64,000 nucleotides of DNA from assembly GCA_028023455.1 (NCBI GenBank), contig JAQFVV010012405.1, positions 2,793,149 through 2,857,148 on the forward strand. The letters are read 5' to 3'. Below, one piece after another: positions 23,296 to 32,874 of the stretch. Both the position numbers and the translations under genes were made by a program. Origin of the DNA: Epiperipatus broadwayi (lineage: Eukaryota; Onychophora; Udeonychophora; Euonychophora; Peripatidae). The notes beneath the pieces are model-generated. The model had not been told where the DNA came from. It did no database searches and saw only the letters and a list, made by a program, of their open reading frames with translations. Every line of letters begins with the position of its first letter. The stretch's first letter is position 1.

Positions 23296-25263
23296 ATGGA
23301 AAGCCATAAGAAAGAAAAAGTATCAAAACCTGAAGGAGATTTGTATCCAATTCTAAAAGAATTGATGGAAAATATGAATGATATGAAAAGTGATATGAAT
23401 AACAAATTTAGTGACATGAATAATAAATTTGAAGGTATAAATGATATGAAAAGTGATATGAATAATAAATTTGAAGGTATAAATGATAAATTTAGTGATA
23501 TGAGCAAAGATAATAATAAGTTAAGAGAAGATATAAGTGGTGAAATAAATGATAAATTTAGTGACATGAATAATAAACTGGGTGATATGATTAAAGAAAA
23601 TAAAGAATTTAGAGAGGAGGTAAATATTACAATTGGCTTATGCAAAATAGAGCTAAATGCTACTAATGCAAAGTTTGAAGAATTTAAATATGACTTAGAT
23701 GCTCAGTTAAAAAAATCTGATAGTAAATGTGATAGCAGATTTAATGAGTTAAGGGACCAGTTAAATAAATCACAAGAAAGATTAGAAAACAGATTTGAAA
23801 ACTTGAATGAAGAAGTTAAAAATTGTAAAGTTGGGTACAAAGAATTAGAGAAAAAGTACACAAAATTTGAGAAAGCTTACAAGGATGGTCAAGAGGCTTC
23901 AAAAGTAGAAGTAAACAATCTTAAGCTAGAAGTTAAGGATCTTCAAAGCCAGATGAAAGTTGAATATAAAGAGGTGTGCAAGAAACATAATAAGGCTGAT
24001 AATGAAATAAAGAAATTACAGAAAGTGTGTACAGAATCGCAGAGTAGTCTACTAGGTGTCCAAGAAGAGTTAAGCAACATTGAGCAAGGGAAGGCAAGAG
24101 AGTTAGATGATTTAAAGGATAGACTAGATAGTCACCAATCATCATTGCAACAGTTAGAAGAGCATGCTAAAAATCAAGATGAGGTTTATAATGAAATGAA
24201 AGATAATAGCAGAATACTGAAACAAGAGATAGACAGGCATTTGGAGGAACAGGAAATAAATCTCAATCATAGGATATCTATAATGTTGGAAGATAAAATA
24301 GTGGGAATAAAGGATACTATGGTAAAGGGTAATGATAGTCTAATGGATAAGCCATATCAATATTTGGCCACAGAAAATAAGTTAAATAGAAATGATCAGG
24401 ATATACTATCAATGTATGGGGATGAAAATAATAAATTAATGCATAGTCCAGAAGAAGTTAAGAGAGAAAGGATAGATGGAAACATAGCAAGGTTTATTCA
24501 GCTCAAAGTCTTCAAGGGTGATTATAGTGAAAACCCTATAGAGTATCTAAGCGCACTAGAAGAGCTGTTCTCATTAAGTAGACTAAGTGAAATGGAAAAA
24601 TTGTCAGTGGCTAGTAATCATTTGAGTGCATCTGCCAAACATTGGTGGAAGTCCTTGTTTAATAAGCCCGAAACATACGGGGATTTTAAATATCTGTTGT
24701 TGAATGGTTTTTGGGGCGAAGATAAACAGGACAATATTAGGCACCAGATTAGCCAAGATAAATATAGTGTTAGCAAGGGTAGCTTGACTCAATTTTTCCG
24801 GATGCAGACAGCAAAATTGAAAATGCTGACCGCATATCCATTGTCGGAAAATCAAATAATTCGTATCATTAGGAGAAACCTGCCACGCCATATTGAGCAA
24901 ACTCTGATTGCTGCCGATAGGCATACTGTTGAAGAGGTGTCCGATATACTGGGATCACTTGAGGCAAGTGAAGCACCTACAGGAAGTGGTCATAAATACC
25001 ACAGAAATGATCCTACTTACAATGTTTCTCCCATTAAATGTTATAGAAATAGAAGGGCCTTAGATAATAGAAAGAATAGGTATTATAGAGGCACTAAATA
25101 TGCCCAATCTTTAGCACCAGTAAATACAAACAGGGCCAATCCCAAAGGTTATGAAAGAGTAGAAAAGGGTGCATGTGCAGCAGGAAGTTATCCTGTCAGC
25201 ATATCGCAGAACACACCTGTGAAAATGCTAGGGGCTAGGCCTAAGACTAATCCTTTAAATTAA
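23296..25263 (+). CDS. gag: Gag protein with long coiled-coil N-terminus (655 aa)
   Basis: This is the structural protein that would assemble the intracellular particle. Residues 1 to about 340 are almost entirely charged heptad-type sequence, starting with reiterated MNNKF, KFSDM and KFEGIND units (residues about 30-75) and predicted to form a long coiled coil. Residues about 395-555 match the retrotransposon Gag core: an IARFIQLKVFKGDY-like start, a WW near KHWWKSLF and the LTQFF...LPRHIE helices. The C-terminus (about 565-655) is rich in Arg, Lys, Tyr and Asn. No CX2CX4HX4C zinc knuckle is present, so the basic tail probably binds RNA. The start is the first ATG of the frame, preceded by a 300-nt leader. 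A TTTAAAT heptamer lies directly before the stop. Confidence 0.9.
   Translation: MESHKKEKVSKPEGDLYPILKELMENMNDMKSDMNNKFSDMNNKFEGINDMKSDMNNKFEGINDKFSDMSKDNNKLREDISGEINDKFSDMNNKLGDMIKENKEFREEVNITIGLCKIELNATNAKFEEFKYDLDAQLKKSDSKCDSRFNELRDQLNKSQERLENRFENLNEEVKNCKVGYKELEKKYTKFEKAYKDGQEASKVEVNNLKLEVKDLQSQMKVEYKEVCKKHNKADNEIKKLQKVCTESQSSLLGVQEELSNIEQGKARELDDLKDRLDSHQSSLQQLEEHAKNQDEVYNEMKDNSRILKQEIDRHLEEQEINLNHRISIMLEDKIVGIKDTMVKGNDSLMDKPYQYLATENKLNRNDQDILSMYGDENNKLMHSPEEVKRERIDGNIARFIQLKVFKGDYSENPIEYLSALEELFSLSRLSEMEKLSVASNHLSASAKHWWKSLFNKPETYGDFKYLLLNGFWGEDKQDNIRHQISQDKYSVSKGSLTQFFRMQTAKLKMLTAYPLSENQIIRIIRRNLPRHIEQTLIAADRHTVEEVSDILGSLEASEAPTGSGHKYHRNDPTYNVSPIKCYRNRRALDNRKNRYYRGTKYAQSLAPVNTNRANPKGYERVEKGACAAGSYPVSISQNTPVKMLGARPKTNPLN
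25254..25260 (+). promoter_or_regulatory. Candidate -1 ribosomal frameshift heptamer TTTAAAT
   Basis: Read in the gag frame the bases are T TTA AAT, the X XXY YYZ form, immediately followed by the gag stop TAA at 25261. A one-base backward slip enters the protease frame, which is open from there through the ATG at 25266. A possible bulged stem starts seven nucleotides downstream (GGCCTC at 25268 with GAGCC at 25296). The alternative is reinitiation at the ATG three bases after the stop. Confidence 0.65.
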
Positions 25264-25265
25264 AT

Positions 25266-25865
25266 ATGGCCTCGTTGGAATGTTCCTCACTGCGGGAGCC
25301 TCATAGTATAGTGAATTTGGGGAGCCATGATATTTTTAGTTATTTGGAATCAATAAATTTTGAAACAGAAGATAATGATTATGATAGGGATTTGGAAAGT
25401 TATATTCTTAATTATTGTCCAGAAATTGTTATAGTTATTCAAGGTACATCAGTAAGGGCTTTGCTTGATTCAGGGAGTCAAATTTCCCTTATCTCTGAAA
25501 AATTTTATAATAAGATTGCTGAAATCGATTCTGAAATCCCTATGTTGCCATTGAGACAGACACAGGTTATAATGGCAAATGGTCGAAAGGCAAAATTATT
25601 TACTCAGCAAGTATGGCTGAATGTGAAAATTGATTCAATTACTGTAGAACAAATCTTTTTAATTATGTCTGGACTTATTCATGAGGTCATAATAGGATCC
25701 GACTTCATGAATCGGTTTGGATGTATTATCGACTATGCAAATCAGGAAATAATTATAAAAGGGGAAAAGCATAGTTTTGAGAGGTCAATACCCATTAAGA
25801 GTGTAAATATACTAACCATCCAAGATAATTCTACAAAGTCAGAGTTATATGCAAAGGTCAGATGA
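25266..25865 (+). CDS. pro: Retroviral-type aspartic protease (199 aa) in its own frame
   Basis: It would mature the Gag and Gag-Pol polyproteins. The active-site motif is ALLDSGSQISL with D68-S69-G70. The second hallmark, an EVIIGSDFMNRFG segment (hydrophobic-hydrophobic-G-x-D), lies about 70 residues later, as in gypsy-group proteases, which act as dimers. The N-terminal 50 residues are acidic and have no assigned role. The frame is -1 relative to gag and separated from its stop by two bases. Its 3' end overlaps the pol ATG by 17 nt and the open pol frame by about 50 nt. The stated ATG is the first in frame, but the natural product may be a Gag-Pro fusion made by frameshifting. Confidence 0.88.
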   Translation: MASLECSSLREPHSIVNLGSHDIFSYLESINFETEDNDYDRDLESYILNYCPEIVIVIQGTSVRALLDSGSQISLISEKFYNKIAEIDSEIPMLPLRQTQVIMANGRKAKLFTQQVWLNVKIDSITVEQIFLIMSGLIHEVIIGSDFMNRFGCIIDYANQEIIIKGEKHSFERSIPIKSVNILTIQDNSTKSELYAKVR

Positions 25866-28557
25866 ATCCTCTGAATTAGATGACAATTGCAAGCAAAGGT
25901 TTTTTCAGATACTATGTAGATATAAGGATGTGTTTTCCAAAAAGCCCGATGTAATAAAAGGATATGTGCATCGGATACGCTTGAGGGACTATAGCCCTTT
26001 CCAATGTAAAAGCTATCCTATCCCTCACCAATATAAAGAAGAAGTAAGAAAACAAATTGATCAGATGGTTGAGTGGAAAATTATTAAGAAAAGTCCATCA
26101 GCCTATAACAGTCCATTAGTGGTCGTTCGCAAAAAGAACGGGTCCATACGTATTTGCTTGGATGCGAGGTTCTTGAATCAGTTAACGGTTCCAGAATGTG
26201 ATGTTCCTCCTACTGTACAGGAATTGCTCATTAAATTTAAAGACAAAAAGGTCTTTTCCACAGTCGACTTAACAGCTAGTTATTGGCAGGTATATTTGCA
26301 TGATGAAGATCAGCAATACACTGCATTTAAATATGAGGGCTACTCATATGTATTTAAAAGAATGCCTTTTGGGCTTATAAATAGTGGAGCTGGACTCCTC
26401 AGATGTTTAGACAAAGTGTTGTCTGATGAAGTAAAGGGCATCATTACTATGTATGTAGATGATGTTGTGATTGCCTCTGAAAATATGTCAGAGCATTTTA
26501 ATCACCTTAATATGTTTCTGAAAGAGTGTGAAGAGAAACATATTAAAATAAATTTAAAAAAAAGTAGAATAGCTGTTAAGGAGATACAATTTTTAGGACA
26601 TATTGTAGGATATGAGGGAATAAAACCGCATCCAGAGAAAATAAAGTCTATTCAAGACTTTCCTATTCCAGAGAATAGAAAGCAATTACGTTCTTTCCTT
26701 GGTGTCTGCAATTTTTATCATAGATTTTATGAAAATTTTGCATATGACACTGTTCATATATTAAATTTATTAAGGAAAGATGTGAAATGGAAATGGACTG
26801 AGAACCACTCTATAGAATTTAACAAAATAAAATCAAATTTTCTTAATACTGTAATCTTATATTACCCTAACTTCCAAGAAATATTTTATGTACAAACTGA
26901 CAGTAGTGGGTATGGTCTAGGGGTAGTTTTATTCCAGTTGGACCATGAAAAGAAGCCCCGTGTCTTATATTTCTTGAGTAGATTGTTGAAGGGAGCAGAA
27001 CTACATTATACCACCACAGAAAAGGAAGCCTTGGCTGTTGTATGGGCGTTTCAAAAGCTTCGACAGTATCTGCTTGGATCTGAAATAGTTGTTATTACAG
27101 ATCACAAGAGTTTAGAGTTCATCAATCGAAGCTATCTAAATAGTGAAAGGCTAGTTAGGTGGAGTCTCTTCCTTCAACAATTTAATTATAAGGTTCAGTA
27201 TTGTAAAGGTCAAGACAATATAGTAGCAGATATTCTAAGTAGGAATTCTGTCAAGATAGACACTTGTCACTTAAATCTCGATCATGCTTTCATCACTGTA
27301 ATATCTCTGGCAGTGGATGAATCAGTTGAGAATGATTTAAAGAACTTAAAATTTTTACAATCTAGTGATCCAAAGTTAAGTGCTATTATTCAATACTTGG
27401 ATACCGGGGTTGAATCAATGGCATTAAAAAGAATAATCAAGAATAAAATAATTTTTAGATATAAGATAAGTGAAGGTCTATTATATTATAAGGTAAAGGA
27501 GGACCATGAACAATCATGGAGAGTTGTGATACCATCATGTATCAGAAATCAATTGATATATTATGTGCATTGCCTCTACGGGCACTACGGACCCAGAAAG
27601 GTAGAATATGTTATGCGCAGACTGTTCTACTGGCCTGGACTGTATGCATCCATAATGAACAGGCTCAAATATTGTGAGATCTGTTTGAGATCTAAATATG
27701 CTAACAAGTCATATGCTGGGACATTGCAACCAATAATACCTGCTCGTCCCAACGATCTCTTGGCAATTGATTTCTATGGGCCTTTACCATCTTATAAAAG
27801 GTTTAAGTTTGTTTTGGTCACTTATGATGTCTTCTCCAAATTTGTAGGGGCATATCCGGTGACCAGGGCAAATTCCAAGAATGTAATTAAATGTTTGCAA
27901 GAAACACAATTTGTAAATATAGGGAAACCCAAGGCTATCTTGACAGACCATGCTACATCATTCCTATCTAAGGAGTGGAAAGGTTGGATTGAACGGCAGG
28001 GTATAAAACATATTCTGTGTTCAATTAGGAACCCTCAATCTAACCCATGTGAAAGAGTTATGCGTGAGCTGGGTAGATTGTTTAGGGTATACCTAGGAAG
28101 CAACCACCGTGCATGGGTGAATAAATTAAAGGATGTCATTCACTATATAAACATAACACAGAATGAATCCACTAAATACACCCCAATGTATTTGCATTTT
28201 GGATATAGAGAGCCCATATTAATTAAAGTACCATCACCTATTATAACTGAAGAAGAGGTAGATTATGATCATGACTTAGCAAAGGCTAGCCAGAATTTGA
28301 GAGAGATGGGACAGAAAAGAATTACCCAAGCCTCTCATAAGCCTTGTAGATTTAAAGTAGGAGATTTTGTATTTGTAAAAACTCCCCAAATCAGTGACCC
28401 GCAGAATTATAAATTCAAAAAGTTTTTGAATGTATATGAGGGACCATTCCAAATAAAAAGAAAAGTGGGGGAGAATGCATTTCTCATAGAAACCCCAGAA
28501 GGTGAAAAAGGTACCTTCAATGCCCGAAGCTTAAAACCAGCAGCACCACCCGATTAA
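25849..28557 (+). CDS. pol: Pol: reverse transcriptase, RNase H, integrase (902 aa)
   Basis: This copies the element RNA into DNA and integrates it. The RT has RKKNGSIRICLDARFLNQ, FSTVDLTASYWQ, RMPFGLINS and catalytic YVDD at residues 202-205. RNase H follows, with TDSSGYGLG (D351), TTTEKEALAVVWA and TDHKSLEFI. The integrase zinc domain has H574, H579, C609 and C612. The DDE core has D641, D700 and E735 (AIDFYG, LTDHATSF, PQSNPCER); the last two are 34 residues apart, one fewer than is common. The C-terminus carries a YEGPF motif of the GPY/F module and no chromodomain. The frame is +1 relative to protease and is open from 25816, so expression needs either a +1 shift or initiation at the overlapping ATG. 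Confidence 0.93.
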   Translation: MQRSDESSELDDNCKQRFFQILCRYKDVFSKKPDVIKGYVHRIRLRDYSPFQCKSYPIPHQYKEEVRKQIDQMVEWKIIKKSPSAYNSPLVVVRKKNGSIRICLDARFLNQLTVPECDVPPTVQELLIKFKDKKVFSTVDLTASYWQVYLHDEDQQYTAFKYEGYSYVFKRMPFGLINSGAGLLRCLDKVLSDEVKGIITMYVDDVVIASENMSEHFNHLNMFLKECEEKHIKINLKKSRIAVKEIQFLGHIVGYEGIKPHPEKIKSIQDFPIPENRKQLRSFLGVCNFYHRFYENFAYDTVHILNLLRKDVKWKWTENHSIEFNKIKSNFLNTVILYYPNFQEIFYVQTDSSGYGLGVVLFQLDHEKKPRVLYFLSRLLKGAELHYTTTEKEALAVVWAFQKLRQYLLGSEIVVITDHKSLEFINRSYLNSERLVRWSLFLQQFNYKVQYCKGQDNIVADILSRNSVKIDTCHLNLDHAFITVISLAVDESVENDLKNLKFLQSSDPKLSAIIQYLDTGVESMALKRIIKNKIIFRYKISEGLLYYKVKEDHEQSWRVVIPSCIRNQLIYYVHCLYGHYGPRKVEYVMRRLFYWPGLYASIMNRLKYCEICLRSKYANKSYAGTLQPIIPARPNDLLAIDFYGPLPSYKRFKFVLVTYDVFSKFVGAYPVTRANSKNVIKCLQETQFVNIGKPKAILTDHATSFLSKEWKGWIERQGIKHILCSIRNPQSNPCERVMRELGRLFRVYLGSNHRAWVNKLKDVIHYINITQNESTKYTPMYLHFGYREPILIKVPSPIITEEEVDYDHDLAKASQNLREMGQKRITQASHKPCRFKVGDFVFVKTPQISDPQNYKFKKFLNVYEGPFQIKRKVGENAFLIETPEGEKGTFNARSLKPAAPPD

Positions 28558-29943
28558 ATAAAAAGACATTCACTAAAAGTAACTTTATTAGTATGTCTTA
28601 TGATACTTATTATTATGACCAAAAGTCATTAGCAATAGTGTAGATACACATATGAAAAAAAATATATATATATAGAGTGAGAAATATTTATAGTTAAAGC
28701 ACTTTTGAAAATTTTCTTTGTATAGTATGCAAGTACTGTTTAAAAGTAAACCTTGTGGAATTGACTGATGATGGTGAATGTGTTATTTAATGCATTAGAG
28801 ATATAGAGTGTAAGATTTTGATGTCTGTGCTATTTGTGAATTGTAAATATTTGTATGGTTAAGTCTTTTCTTTGAGGAAGTTGACAGAACTATAGATGTA
28901 TGTTGTGGCTCATAACTCTATATAAAATGATATTGAGGTCTGAAGTCGACAAATGTCCCAGACTTATTATTATTCGTTGGCAGGTAGGAAGAAATCCTTG
29001 ATGGCAGGATTTAGCTCTTAATATGAGTTATAATTTCAAAGAGAAATGTTTAGTAGTTTCCCTAACCTGTATAAAATAAAGCTATTCAAACATAAATGTC
29101 CCTGATTAGCATCAATATAGAGCACAGCTTAGTTTGTAAAGTAATTGTCAGATCCTCCAGAAATTAAAATTAGATTTAATTAACATTTAGTCGATTTGCT
29201 TTAGTATTAGAAGTGGTTTAAAAATGGCATATCTCTGTTGTTTTGAATCTCCAGCTCACTGTATGAGTTAAGTTTCATTTGCTTAGATTATTTTATAGGA
29301 AAAATGAATTTAAAAGTTGATATTTTCAATGTCCAAAGCAGGAATTGAATAAATATAAGATATTAAGTAACTAAAGTTACATTCTCACTTTATGACAATA
29401 TTGAATGTTTAAAATTTAGACCCATAGTAGTGTCACTGAAGTGAACTACGAATATGTCTAAAGAAAATAATAATCAAAGCTATTGTTGAGTTTTAAGAAA
29501 ATAAAACCGTGAATATGTATATATTTTAACAATGCAATGAAAACATATGATTATTAGAAAGTAACTAATAATATTTGGCTTATAAATATTTGGCTTGTAT
29601 GAAGCAAATACTAAATAATTTTCTTATTTGACTCTAATTTTAGAGCATTGTTATCCAGAAAGTTGCAGAGAGGAATATACAGATGTAATGATTTGATTGT
29701 GAAAAAGGAAGGAAAATATATATACACGTATAGGTGAACTAATTAGTCAAACATAAATGGAATGAACGAATTCCACATTGCTTCTATAAGAATAAGATAT
29801 TTTAAATTTTTTTTTTAACATTTCAAATGATATTAAAATCAAGACAGATAGAAATGGTAGACGTTTCTCTAGACGGAAATTAAAACGCTTAATGATTTTA
29901 GAGAGGGAAGGAAAAAGGTGTCGTTATTTTTTTTTTTCTTCGT
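28558..29943 (+). other. Noncoding 3' region of the LTR element
   Basis: About 1.4 kb between pol and the polypurine tract contains no open frame of note, so no envelope-like third gene is present. It is AT-rich and its role is unknown. Confidence 0.75.
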
Positions 29944-29953
29944 GGAGGGGAGA
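29944..29953 (+). other. Polypurine tract
   Basis: GGAGGGGAGA lies just before the TGT of the 3' LTR, preceded by a long T run. It is the expected plus-strand primer. Confidence 0.85.
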
Positions 29954-29956
29954 TGT

Positions 29957-32868
29957 TGTGAGTGTTCAAATTGATGATCCACATACATATATATATAAAA
30001 AAAAAAAAAATAACATAGTAAGCAATTCAGCATAATAAATTTAACGAAATAGGATTAATATTATTTTATACATTTCATATATAAATGCAATCACCATAGT
30101 AACAATATTACATACAGTTTAATGTTTTTTATGTTGTGTATATTTTATTTGTAAAATATTTTAAAAAAAAAAAATATTGTTATTAAAAAAAAAGGTTATT
30201 ATATCAATTTTATATTTTGGTTTGTAAAATATTATTTTAAGAAAAAAAAATTGTAATCGAATTTAAATGTGATCTTCGTGTGTCTTCTTATCTATGACCG
30301 TGTCTTCTTATCTATGATCGTGTGTGGCCGCAAAGATAAAAAAACGTCAGAAAGAGAATCTATAAAAATGACGTGACAGAAGATAAAAGGGGTCAGATTG
30401 GTCAGTCATTCTCAGTCACTCACTCAAGCACGCACACACTTATTATCACTTTGTATGGTAAAGGACAAATCTATTTGTTGTATCTTAAGAAAATGAACCT
30501 TTTCAATATTAAAATTGTTGGTTTGTAAAACTATAAAACATGGAGTAGTAGCAGAATTATCTGCCCGTTCAATCATTCGGGCGGGCAAATTGAAAAGTTC
30601 CCGAAGAGCGGCAACAATGTAAAAAAAAAAAAAAAGAAACCTATGAAAAAAAAAAAAAAATGCTTTATAAATAAAGAAAAGAAAAATGGATTTGCATAGA
30701 CATCGTCTCCCGATTAACCCAAATGGATCAATTCACCTCATAACCTGGATCATCGAAATACACTCACCTCTACAGAATGGAAAGAGAAAAAGGAAACTTT
30801 TTAATGAGTATTGCAAAGTTTACAATTACTATTTCGGACGGAGAAAATCCTCTTTACACTATAAATGAAGGCAATCGATAGACTAATAAACAGTGAATGG
30901 ACAGATTTATATATATGGTATGATTATTTTTTTTTATGAAAAATATGTGTGTTAATTTTTTTTTATATGTAATACTATATGATGTTTTTTTTTTTATTAT
31001 CTAAAGAAATATAATTATTAAATGAAAATGATCGGAAAGACTCAAATATAGTTATTATTTCATATTCATTTATCCGTAATTATTTTTGATAAACGAATAA
31101 ACTTTGATACCCTCTTATTGCACATTTTGGTATAGGGTATATGTAAATTTTTATTTTTTTTTAGTAAAATATCTAAGAACCTTTCCCATCATTTATTCAT
31201 TCATTTTTTTTGTATGTGTCGTTAACGTTCTTGCAACACGTATATAGAGATACATATAGCAACATGATTATTTTATTTAGTCAACCAATTTAAAATATAA
31301 AGACATTTCGGATGTATACTATCATTAATATTGTCAATCTTCTTTTTTTTTATAATTAAATAAATTGAGTTAATTTAAATATCAAGACTAGTTTACTTAT
31401 TTTGTTTTATTTGGATTGCGTAAGACGGCGGAGCAACTTAGGTAACAGAATTCAAACTCAGCTTGGTAAGCGAATTGAAATAGAAGATAAGGTATATTTT
31501 GCTTATTAATATTTTATTTTGTTTCTATATAAATTTCATAGTTATATTTGCATTCGAATATTATATATCCATATTATTATGTCTCTTAATTAATATTACA
31601 AAGTCAATCATTTCATGTTTGTCTGATTCCGTAATAAAAATCTAAATAGATTATACTTTATCGTTCGGTTTGGAGTAGTTCGTTTGAATATTTCTTAAAC
31701 TCCTATAAAATGAAGAGAATAAACTTCATTGACCGATTTAATTGAATATTATTTTCATTTATAGAAATATCAAATATAATCATGTGTTTTAATTGTTGCC
31801 AATCAAAATTTTTTATTCAGTTATTTAAAGTTTTCAAACAAGTTGTATTAATATTCACAAGTGAATAAACATCCAAGAGAAGCTCGATATATTTTTAGTT
31901 AATATAATTGGACATTGTAAAATTAGAAATGAGCTAATAGAGTATTGATATTAAACTCCAGTGAAATATTTTAGTTTAAAACCTAAACGAAGCATTAATT
32001 AAGTATCATTTTATTGAGAGATATTTATAAATTATTTTGTAACTTATTGATAATCTATCGACGTCTATTAATTTGTTTAAACATTTAAATGAGTGTATAA
32101 ATTTTCAAAGTGTTTATAAAACTATAATAAAACCAGTTGAGGTCCACAGAAAATTATTAATTATAGGTTGAGGTAGAAAGAATTGTATATCGTTTATTGA
32201 CGCGAGTATTTATCTTTATATTTAGCGTTTGCTAACATGGATATATGCATATTTGGGGTTCAGTTATTATTTTGTTTTGTCGTTTAAATAATGTCTGTAT
32301 GCAAACCAATGTTTTGTAAAGTGCTATTACAGGTACTTAGAAAATTATCCATTAAGTTATAAAGACAGTACCTTTAAATAATAAAGTGGAGTTAAAGTAC
32401 TATAACAGTAACAGGCTAATAAAATATATATATTGGAATCTAGATTAGTTATTAATTGGATTGGTTTTGATTAGATTGCCAATCAAGTGTTAGCCTAATC
32501 CTATATTATTGTATAGGGCAATAGTAGTTGATTTCACCGCTCTATGCAATTTATATTGTAGTTGACGGTTTTGTTGATGGCTGGAGCAGATAATCTCATT
32601 ATTTCTTCATTTTTCATATAACTTAAGTAAATTAAACTTTAAGAGAGATTATTTGTGCTTTATGATGGTTTAATATATAATGGCGACCCGATTGAGCTAG
32701 ACCAGATTAATTTATATTGGATTTTAGAATTTTATCAGATCAAATTGATCATCCTAACCATCACCTTCATCCATCGATTTAATCAGTTGCAAATTGGCAC
32801 CAATATTTTGGGCCTTCTTTTTGTTAGATTTAAATGGAGCACAGCAATCGACAATACCGACGGTTACA
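29957..32868 (+). repeat. 3' long terminal repeat (2912 bp)
   Basis: Near-identical to 20083-22988. Differences include GG to AA changes near 30590-30625, single changes near 30705, 30752, 31605 and 32084, and three changes close to the 3' end, plus several one-base differences in A or T runs. It is followed by ATATAT, matching the sequence before the 5' LTR. Confidence 0.95.
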
Positions 32869-32874
32869 ATATAT

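Larger units (their letters stand above)
20083..32868 (+). mobile_element. Complete Ty3/gypsy-type LTR retrotransposon with 2.9-kb LTRs
   Basis: The order is 5' LTR, primer-binding site, gag, protease, pol (RT, RNase H, integrase), a noncoding stretch of about 1.4 kb, polypurine tract and 3' LTR. RT before integrase places it with Ty3/gypsy rather than copia. Both LTRs start TGTGAG and end GTTACA, and the insertion is flanked by ATAT. The whole element is about 12.8 kb. The LTRs differ at roughly ten substitutions plus homopolymer lengths, and all three frames are open, so insertion was recent. There is no envelope-like frame. The LTRs are far longer than the few hundred bases usual for the group. 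Confidence 0.95.

Noticed and set aside
23253-23645. 130-codon minus-strand frame, leucine/serine-rich
   Set aside because: It is antisense to the gag coiled-coil repeats, a composition shadow.
28558-29943. Possible envelope gene in the LTR element
   Set aside because: No open frame of useful length lies between pol and the polypurine tract.
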